Shown in pieces: positions 58,318-64,000 of a DNA stretch of 64,000 nt. A model generated the notes under the pieces. It ran no database searches. It saw nothing but the letters and a program-made list of their open reading frames with translations, and had not been told where the DNA came from. The DNA lies in contig NZ_CP102384.1 in NCBI RefSeq assembly GCF_024628865.1, positions 1,065,001-1,129,000 of the forward strand, in the 5' to 3' direction. This DNA comes from Sphingopyxis sp. DBS4 (lineage in GTDB: Bacteria > Pseudomonadota > Alphaproteobacteria > Sphingomonadales > Sphingomonadaceae). The translations under genes were made by a program, and so were the position numbers. The first letter of the stretch is position 1. Each line of letters opens with the position of its first letter.

Positions 58318-59295
58318 TCAATCCTCCTGCTTCAGCCGCCGCGGCCCGCCAAGCCATCCCGAAACGAGCAGCGCCGCCGCCGCTGCAATCGCTGCCCACG
58401 CACCGCCGAGCATCAGCTTCACCTGCCCGATCGAGGCCGCGGTCCAAAGCGCGGCGGGATCATAGGCGGCATCGGCGAGCGCATCGGAGGGGAGGTCGGG
58501 GCACTCACTCTCGAACACCAATTTCGCGTCGGGCGTGCATGTGGTCCCGCGCACCAGCGGCGCTCCATTCTCCCCCGCGACGATATAGGAGGATGAGGCC
58601 CAGCCATAGACGCCGCCCGCCGCGAGCAGCAGCGCGAGCAGCGCGGCCTGCACGCCGCGCGCAGCCCATAGCCGGACCTGCCCGCTCCCGATGACGCCCG
58701 CCGGGATGGCGAGCGCGAGCAGCGGAGCGATCCAGCCGATCGCCGACCCCGGCGGCGCCAGCCCGCCGAGCCAGGCCGCGAGCAGCAGCAGCGCCAGCCC
58801 CGCGCCGCCGGCGAGTGCGCGCACCAGCCCGTTGTTCCAGCTAAAGCGCTTAACCCCGCGCGGCTTGCCGGGAAGATAGTCGGTTTTCGGGCCTTCGACG
58901 AGCATCGCGACGACATCGCCCAGCCGGGCGATATGATCCTCGACCGGCGGCGACAGCGCGTCGAGCCAATGCGGCACGCTCATGAAATATTCGAGGCTGC
59001 GCTCGGGGACGACATCCTCGATGCGAAAGGGGATGATCGGCAGGCCGAGGTGCACCGCGCGTTCGACCTCGCGCAATATCTGCGGCGATGTGTTGGCGTG
59101 GCTCGAAAAGACGAGGACGAAGACCGTCGACGATTTGAGCCCGTCGATGATCGCCTCGCCCCACGAGGTGCCGGGCACGATGTCGCGCGGCGCAATCCAG
59201 CAGCGATGGCCGCGCGCCTCGAGCAGCGCGCACACCATATTCGCGATGGTGCGGTCCTTCGACGAATAGCTGATGAAGACCTGCGACGGCATCAT
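58318..59295 (-). CDS. TIR domain protein with C-terminal membrane segments
   Basis: A 325-residue protein. Residues 3-135 are a bacterial TIR domain: VFISYSSKDRTIANMVCALLEARGHRCWIAPRDIVPGTSWGEAIIDGL, STVFVLVFSSHANTSPQILREVERAV with the likely catalytic glutamate, and IIPFRIEDVVP. The rest holds about four membrane helices (LALLLLAAWLGGL, IAPLLALAIPAGVIG, ALLALLLAAGGVYGW, AIAAAAALLVSGWLGG) around a 60-residue loop with two cysteines. Such TIR-membrane proteins are frequent in alphaproteobacteria; NADase or signalling roles are possible. ATG 59295 has AGGGGGAAAG upstream. Confidence 0.85.
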   Translation of the reverse strand: MMPSQVFISYSSKDRTIANMVCALLEARGHRCWIAPRDIVPGTSWGEAIIDGLKSSTVFVLVFSSHANTSPQILREVERAVHLGLPIIPFRIEDVVPERSLEYFMSVPHWLDALSPPVEDHIARLGDVVAMLVEGPKTDYLPGKPRGVKRFSWNNGLVRALAGGAGLALLLLAAWLGGLAPPGSAIGWIAPLLALAIPAGVIGSGQVRLWAARGVQAALLALLLAAGGVYGWASSSYIVAGENGAPLVRGTTCTPDAKLVFESECPDLPSDALADAAYDPAALWTAASIGQVKLMLGGAWAAIAAAAALLVSGWLGGPRRLKQED

Positions 59296-59369
59296 CTTTC
59301 CCCCTGTCGCCATCATGCCGTGCGGAAGCGGGCAGGGCAATCGTCACTTTTCCCGATGAATTGGTATAC

Positions 59370-59448
59370 GCAAACGATTCTCAATAGCATAAAACTTGAC
59401 CCTGCGAATCCGTGCCCCTAGAGCGACGCTATTGCGAATCACTCGCAA
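59370..59448 (+). promoter_or_regulatory. Two Fur-box-like sites upstream of the heme-type receptor gene
   Basis: GCAAACGATTCTCAATAGC (59370-59388) resembles sphingomonad/alphaproteobacterial Fur boxes. TTGCGA/TCGCAA (59432-59437 and 59443-59448) is a perfect inverted repeat around ATCAC. Both lie between the TIR gene and the receptor start, and a fur gene is in the window. Confidence 0.5.
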
Positions 59449-59466
59449 ATTATCAGGGGAAGAATT

Positions 59467-61725
59467 TTGTCTAGCCATTGCTCGCCGTCCGCCACCCGTC
59501 TTGCCGCCGGCAGCGCGCTGGGCCTTGCGCTCGCCGCGGCCGCGCAGCCGGCCTTCGCGCAGGACAATGACGGCGAATATTGGCTCGCACGCAAGAACCA
59601 GATCGTCGTCACCGCGACGCGTATCGCGACCAATGCCGAAGATGTGCCATCGACCGTCACCGTGAAGAGCGACGAGCAGATCGCCGACGAGCTGGTCATC
59701 GACATCCGCGACCTCGTTCGCTTCGAGCCCGGCGTCAGCGTCCAGCGCCAGCCCGCACGCTTCAACGCGGCGCTCAGCGCGACCGGCCGCGCGGGCAACG
59801 ACGGCTTCAACATCCGCGGTATCGGCGGCAACCGCGTGCTGATCCAGGTCGATGGCGTGCGCGTTCCCGACGGCTTCAGCTTCGGCGCGCAGAATGTCGG
59901 GCGCGGCGACTATGTCGACCTCGGCCTCATCAAATCGGTCGAGATTTTGCGCGGCCCCTCGTCGGCGCTCTACGGCAGCGATGGTCTCGCGGGCGCGGTC
60001 AGCTTCATCACCGCCGACCCATCCGACTTTCTCGAAACCGGTAAAGCCGTCGGCGGTCTCGTCCGCGCCGCCTACAGCAGCGCGGATAACGAGTTCAGCG
60101 AGACCGCGATCCTGGCGGGACGCAGCGGTGACTGGTCGGTCATGGCCGCCTATACTCGCCGCGACTTCAACGAACTCGACAACAAGGGCACCGTTGGCGG
60201 CACCGGCGCCGCGCGCACCAGGCCCAACCCGCAGGACGGCCGCTCGAACGCGGCGCTCGCGCGCATCGTCTACGATCCTGCGAACGGCCACAAGCTGCGC
60301 CTGACCGGCGAATATCTCGGCACCCACCTCTTCACCGACGGCCTCTCCAGTCTCAGCCCCACGGTCGAACTGCTGCAGGGCATCGACACCGGCGAGCGCA
60401 AGCGCGTGTCGCTCGACTGGAGCTGGCAGGGCGAGGGCGCGATCGATTTCGCGCGCGTCGCGCTCTATTGGCAGGACGGCGAGGACGTGCAGTTCACCGA
60501 CGAGGACCGCACCCCCGCCGCCGACCGCGAACGCCTCAACACTTTCGAAAACCGCGTCTTCGGCGCCGCCGCCGATGCGCGCGCCGATTTCGCGACCGGC
60601 GCGATCGGCCACCGCCTCGTCTTCGGCGGCGACATCAGCAAGACACGCCAGCGCGGCCTGCGCGATGGCGTGCTGCCGACGCCGCCCGACGTCTTCCCGA
60701 GCCGCGCCTTCCCGACGACCGACTTCACCCGCGCCGGCCTGTTCGTCGGCGATGAAATCTCGATCGCCGACGGCCGCCTGTTGCTCTATCCGGCGCTGCG
60801 CTTCGACTGGTACGATCTGTCGCCGCGCAATGACGCGCTGTTGCCGGGCTTCACCGGCGCCGGGCAGAAGGATTCGCGCCTGTCGCCGAAATTCGGCGCG
60901 GTGTGGAAGGTCACCGACCAGGTGCGCTTGTTCGCCAATTATGCGACGGGCTTCAAGGCGCCCGAGCCGGGGCAGGTCAACCAGTTCTTCGAGAATCTGA
61001 CCTATGGCTACACGTCGAAGCCGAATCCCGATCTCGGTCCCGAACGCAGCCAGAGCTTCGAGGGCGGACTGCGCTTCAACAGCGACCATGTCAGCCTCGA
61101 CCTCACCGCCTTTTCGGCGCGTTACAAGGATTTCATCAGCCAAGAGGTGGTGAGCGGCAGCTTCACGCCCACCGATCCGGCAGTCTATCAATTCATCAAT
61201 CTCGATCGTGTCCGCGTCAAAGGCGCGGAAGCACGGTTCGAGGGGCGGGCGTCCTCCGGCCTCTTTGCGACGCTCGCCCTATCCTATGCCAAGGGCAACC
61301 AGATCGATCCCGACGGCGTGCGCACGCCATTGTCGACGATCGATCCGGTGAAGCTCGTCGCCGGCGTCGGCTACCGCGAGCCCACGGGACGCTTCGGCGG
61401 CCAGATCATCATGACCCACAGCGGCCGCAAGGAGGCGTCGCGTGCTGCCGGGGTCTGCTCTGCCGAATGTTTCCGTCCCGATGCCTTCACTATCCTCGAC
61501 GCGACCGCTTTCGTGCGGATCACCGATGGACTGACGCTGCGCGGCGGCATCTTCAACATTCTCGACAAGAAATATAGCTGGTGGAGCGACGTGCGCGGGC
61601 TCGCGCTCGTCCCGCTCAGCCCGCCCGATCCCGCGCTGCCGGGGCTGCTCGTCCCGCCCGCGAGCGCCGACGCCTATACCCAGCCCGGCCGCAACGCGAG
61701 CGTGTCGCTCAGCTATCGCTTCTGA
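59467..61725 (+). CDS. TonB-dependent hemoglobin/transferrin/lactoferrin-type receptor
   Basis: A 752-residue outer-membrane receptor. TTG 59467 follows GGGGAAGAATT and gives a signal peptide ending PAFAQ; no ATG is available. The TonB box is QIVVTATR, the plug ends RGPSSALYGSDGLAGAVSF, and the barrel holds ATGFKAPEPGQVNQFFENL and KPNPDLGPERSQSFEGGLRF, variants of the FRAP and NPNL motifs of heme receptors, ending in the terminal aromatic YRF. Heme or a heme-protein is the likely ligand. Upstream Fur-box-like sites suggest iron control. The next gene follows after 19 bases. Confidence 0.9.
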   Translation: MSSHCSPSATRLAAGSALGLALAAAAQPAFAQDNDGEYWLARKNQIVVTATRIATNAEDVPSTVTVKSDEQIADELVIDIRDLVRFEPGVSVQRQPARFNAALSATGRAGNDGFNIRGIGGNRVLIQVDGVRVPDGFSFGAQNVGRGDYVDLGLIKSVEILRGPSSALYGSDGLAGAVSFITADPSDFLETGKAVGGLVRAAYSSADNEFSETAILAGRSGDWSVMAAYTRRDFNELDNKGTVGGTGAARTRPNPQDGRSNAALARIVYDPANGHKLRLTGEYLGTHLFTDGLSSLSPTVELLQGIDTGERKRVSLDWSWQGEGAIDFARVALYWQDGEDVQFTDEDRTPAADRERLNTFENRVFGAAADARADFATGAIGHRLVFGGDISKTRQRGLRDGVLPTPPDVFPSRAFPTTDFTRAGLFVGDEISIADGRLLLYPALRFDWYDLSPRNDALLPGFTGAGQKDSRLSPKFGAVWKVTDQVRLFANYATGFKAPEPGQVNQFFENLTYGYTSKPNPDLGPERSQSFEGGLRFNSDHVSLDLTAFSARYKDFISQEVVSGSFTPTDPAVYQFINLDRVRVKGAEARFEGRASSGLFATLALSYAKGNQIDPDGVRTPLSTIDPVKLVAGVGYREPTGRFGGQIIMTHSGRKEASRAAGVCSAECFRPDAFTILDATAFVRITDGLTLRGGIFNILDKKYSWWSDVRGLALVPLSPPDPALPGLLVPPASADAYTQPGRNASVSLSYRF

Positions 61726-61744
61726 CCCCCGAAGGACTGCACCG

Positions 61745-62719
61745 ATGAAAAAGACCTGTCGCTCGATCGCCGCCGCGCTGCTTCTGCTCGGTGCTGCGGT
61801 TCCCGCCGCCGCGCATCCGCCGATCGCGGCCGAAGAGGCCGCCGCCAACTTCGAGCAGGACCGCGCCGACATCCTTGCCATGGCGGGCAATTACCACGTT
61901 GGCTTCAACATGCAGGAGTCGACGCGCTGGGACAAGGACTACACCCCGCTCGAACCCAAACGCTCGGGCGGCAACGAAGTCGTGCGCGTCATCAAGGACA
62001 GTGGCCGCAAGATCATCCTTCAGCACATGCTCGTCATCACCGACGACGAGGGCAAGAGCCATATCATCAAGCATTGGCGCCAGGACTGGGAATATGAGCC
62101 CGCGAAGCTGCTCGTCTATTCCGACCGCAACCAATGGACCTGGGAAGCCGTCCCCGAAAAGATGCGCACTGGCCGCTGGTCGCAGACGGTGTATCAGGTC
62201 GACGACAGCCCGCGCTATGGCGGATGGGGCCAGTTCGAGACGCAGGCGGGCATCCGCCGCTGGCGCTCCAACTGGACGTGGCGTCCGCTCGCGCGCCGCG
62301 ACGCGGTACGCAAACCCGTCTACGACCGCTATTATTCGATCAACCGCCACCAGCCGACCCCCGACGGCTGGATTCACTGGCAGGACAATACGAAGATGGG
62401 GATCAAGGACGGCAAGCTGGTGCCGATCGTCCAGGAATATGTCCTCAACACCTATATCAAATACGATCAGTATGACGTGAAGGCCGCCGACGATTATTGG
62501 GCCGCGACCAAGGATTACTGGGCCGCCGTCCGCGCCGAATGGGACCGCGTCGCCGCCACCAAGGGCGGGATCGCGATCGACGAGGAGGCCGAGACCGGCA
62601 CCGTCATCAGCGGCCGCCTGCTGAGCATGGCCGACGAGGTGCAGGAAAAGAAGCTGACCACCGAAAAGGCGATCGCCGAAGCGAAGAAGCTGATCGAGGC
62701 GAATACGCGCAGGCTCTGA
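61745..62719 (+). CDS. Secreted conserved protein, DUF6607-like
   Basis: A 324-residue periplasmic protein with a signal peptide (MKKTCRSIAAALLLLGAAVPAAAH) and many Trp/Tyr residues: FNMQESTRWDKDYTPLEPKRSGGNEVVRVI, WRQDWEYEPAKLLVYSDRNQWTWEAV, YGGWGQFETQAGIRRWRSNWTWRPLARR. The pattern fits DUF6607, often found behind heme-type TonB receptors, as here. It probably shares the Fur-controlled transcript and may help heme or iron handling. The function is not known. Confidence 0.65.
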   Translation: MKKTCRSIAAALLLLGAAVPAAAHPPIAAEEAAANFEQDRADILAMAGNYHVGFNMQESTRWDKDYTPLEPKRSGGNEVVRVIKDSGRKIILQHMLVITDDEGKSHIIKHWRQDWEYEPAKLLVYSDRNQWTWEAVPEKMRTGRWSQTVYQVDDSPRYGGWGQFETQAGIRRWRSNWTWRPLARRDAVRKPVYDRYYSINRHQPTPDGWIHWQDNTKMGIKDGKLVPIVQEYVLNTYIKYDQYDVKAADDYWAATKDYWAAVRAEWDRVAATKGGIAIDEEAETGTVISGRLLSMADEVQEKKLTTEKAIAEAKKLIEANTRRL

Positions 62720-62750
62720 CCGACTTCACCACCATGTGAAGCCCGTGACT

Positions 62751-62781
62751 GGGGCGGCTCTGCAAGGGCCGCCCCTTCTTT
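62751..62781 (+). terminator. Terminator of the receptor operon
   Basis: GGGGCGGC (62751-62758) pairs perfectly with GCCGCCCC (62768-62775) and is followed by TTCTTTC. It lies 31 bases after the DUF6607-like stop and just after the convergent DksA/TraR gene's end is approached. Confidence 0.65.
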
Positions 62782-63044
62782 CAGCGAAGCTGGCTATCCT
62801 TGCTGCCGCGGCGGTTAAACAGCTCATGTTTTCTCGCCGTGTCGCGGCCCGACTGGCACGGGACACAGGTCTGCACGCCGGGCAGAGCCAGCCTCCGGCG
62901 TTCGGGGATTTCCTCGCCGCATTCGCGGCAATAGCGGGCGCTCTCGCCGGCGGGCATCGCCCGCCGCGCGTTCAGCACCGCATCGGTCACGGTGTCGTCG
63001 ATCTGCTCCTGAACCGCACCGTCGCGCGTCCAACCGCCAGCCAC
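62781..63044 (-). CDS. DksA/TraR family C4-type zinc finger protein
   Basis: An 87-residue short TraR-like protein with the zinc site YCRECGEEIPERRRLALPGVQTCVPCQ and an N-terminal helix (AVQEQIDDTVTDAVLNARRAM). TraR/DksA proteins enter the RNA polymerase secondary channel and alter promoter choice. The start is GTG 63044, six bases after AGGAGG. Too short for full DksA, it is closer to phage/plasmid TraR or YbiI. Confidence 0.9.
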   Translation of the reverse strand: MAGGWTRDGAVQEQIDDTVTDAVLNARRAMPAGESARYCRECGEEIPERRRLALPGVQTCVPCQSGRDTARKHELFNRRGSKDSQLR

Positions 63045-63139
63045 TCCGGCCTCCTGTTCAAAAATCCTGTCTCGCTCCAGATAGGAAGCCGTAAGGGATT
63101 TTTAAACCGCCGGGCAAAGGCGGGCGAGCGAGGCGTTGC

Positions 63140-63517
63140 TTATTTCCGCGCGCCATCAACGCTCCAGATCCCCGCGCCGCGCGTCGCGATGAACAGGAAG
63201 ATGAAGCAATAGAGCGCGATGGCTTCGCCGCCGTTGACGATCGGGAAGAAGCTCTTGCTGCCGTGGACCATCCAGTAACCGACCGCCGACATGCCGCTGG
63301 CGATGAAGGCCGCGGGGCGGGTGAATAGGCCGATCACGATCAGGCCGCCCGCGACCAGCTCGATCACTCCCGCCGCCTGCAGCATCGGGTTCAGCGGCAT
63401 TGGAAAATCGACCGGGAAATTGAAGAATTTCTGCACCCCGTGCGCGAGGAACAGCAGCCCCGCCACGATCCGCAGCAGCGCATAGGCCTGTTTGCCAAAT
63501 CCATCGAGAAACTTCAT
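63140..63517 (-). CDS. DoxX family membrane protein
   Basis: A 125-residue protein with four membrane segments: ALLRIVAGLLFLAHGVQKFF, AAGVIELVAGGLIVIGLF, AAFIASGMSAVGYWMV and AIALYCFIFLFIATRGAGIWS. The RIVAGLLFLAHGVQKF signature fits DoxX. ATG 63517 lies eight bases after AGGAGGGG; ATG 63523 is closer. DoxX proteins are linked to oxidative-stress membrane complexes or quinone-linked oxidation. Confidence 0.9.
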   Translation of the reverse strand: MKFLDGFGKQAYALLRIVAGLLFLAHGVQKFFNFPVDFPMPLNPMLQAAGVIELVAGGLIVIGLFTRPAAFIASGMSAVGYWMVHGSKSFFPIVNGGEAIALYCFIFLFIATRGAGIWSVDGARK

Positions 63518-63722
63518 CACCATTCCCCTCCTGTCGAAAGACGGTGCGATGCTAGTGCAGCTTCGCGGGCCGTCAAAGCGCATTATATGAAACGGTGCGT
63601 TTCCAGCACTTTGGCGTGGCACGACCAGAAAATGCGATCGCGATCCGATTTTTTCACGTCGCATGTCACATCCACCACCGCTGTCTCGTCATGCTTGTAC
63701 AACCCAAGTCAAGGAGACACAC

Positions 63723-64000
63723 ATGACCAAGGTAACCGACCCTTTCGCGGCCTCGCCGCACCTCATGAAGCAGTGGATGGCGGTCAGCCTCGCGGCCGAA
63801 AAGAGCCTTGAGAAGAGCCTGATCGAACTGGTGAAAATCCGCTCGTCGATCCTCAACGGCTGCGCCAACTGCATCAACATGCACACCGCCGATGCGCGCG
63901 CTGCGGGGGAGACCGAACAGCGGATCTACCTGCTCGCCGCCTGGCACGAGGCGCCCGTCTATACGCCTCGTGAACGCGCCGCGCTCGCCTGGACCGACGC
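63723..64000 (+). CDS. Carboxymuconolactone decarboxylase/AhpD-like protein, 3' end outside window
   Basis: The first 92 residues of an alkylhydroperoxidase AhpD-type protein, with the redox motif ILNGCANCINMHTADARAAG (CxxC followed by His) and LLAAWHEAPVYTPRERAALAWTDA. It would reduce peroxides with its cysteine pair. An AAGGAG site precedes the ATG. It is divergent from the doxX-like gene, a pairing that fits an oxidative-stress function. The end is cut by the window. Confidence 0.92.
   Translation, partial: MTKVTDPFAASPHLMKQWMAVSLAAEKSLEKSLIELVKIRSSILNGCANCINMHTADARAAGETEQRIYLLAAWHEAPVYTPRERAALAWTD

Noticed and set aside
59344..61191. 615-codon minus-strand frame across the heme-type receptor
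   Set aside because: The receptor on the plus strand has full family motifs; the antisense product has no recognisable domain and arises from third-position GC bias.
1..64000. CRISPR arrays and rRNA genes
   Set aside because: No regularly spaced direct repeats with unique spacers and no rRNA-like sequence were found on reading through the window.

Overview
The window is GC-rich, densely coded alphaproteobacterial DNA that looks like a Sphingomonadaceae genome of the Sphingopyxis/Sphingomonas/Novosphingobium type. Evidence is the trb-type transfer region with ArdC, DUF2958, ParB-like, DUF736 and DUF3363-relaxase genes; a MucR regulator; a Cys-poor Fur; the plsC-miaB-phoH order; and several TonB-dependent receptors. 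The taxon is inferred from gene content only.

Layout: (1) 1-9973 is a catabolic block: the end of an acyl-CoA ligase, a crotonase, an SCP2-type thiolase, an acyl-CoA dehydrogenase and a multifunctional-enzyme-type SDR on one strand, then a TonB-dependent receptor broken by a single in-frame stop, and a LysR regulator divergent from a class III CoA-transferase. Together they describe uptake and beta-oxidation-like breakdown of an unidentified acyl substrate. (2) 10456-13209 holds an XRE regulator and a luxR-luxI-phyH quorum-sensing module. (3) 13240-41578 is the body of an integrative conjugative element: HTH protein, TraF peptidase, lytic transglycosylase, ArdC/DUF2958/ParB-like genes, DUF736, a DUF3363 relaxase with an oriT-like stretch, then traG and trbBCDEJLFGI, DUF2274 and an excisionase-like HTH. 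No integrase for this element lies in the window.

Inside the element, between relaxase and traG (24099-29106), sits the most unusual part. Two coupled plus-strand genes encode a MazG-like pyrophosphohydrolase with a long C-terminal domain and a uracil-DNA-glycosylase-like protein. They converge on a five-gene minus-strand operon: acyl-carrier-like protein, XRE repressor, ImmA/IrrE metallopeptidase carrying a chagasin-like C-terminal region, papain-like cysteine peptidase and thymidylate-synthase-like protein. Nucleotide chemistry, two proteases, a putative protease inhibitor and a carrier protein in one cargo block make it the best candidate for an undescribed conflict or regulatory system.

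(4) 41752-42933 is an FMN-dependent 2-hydroxyacid oxidase. (5) 43115-48650 is a second island inserted at the 3' end of tRNA-Thr(TGT), with its own tyrosine integrase, att-like repeats, an MNT-HEPN protein, and an IS3-family element whose flanks are truncated remains of two different genes. (6) 48787-64000 is ordinary chromosome: NifU-like protein, RutE-like nitroreductase, TsaB, RimI, MucR, Fur, PlsC, MiaB, PhoH, two tandem paralogous secreted proteins with different low-complexity linkers, a TIR-membrane protein, a heme-type TonB receptor with Fur-box-like sites, a DksA/TraR zinc protein, DoxX and the start of an AhpD-like protein. No rRNA or CRISPR array was seen.
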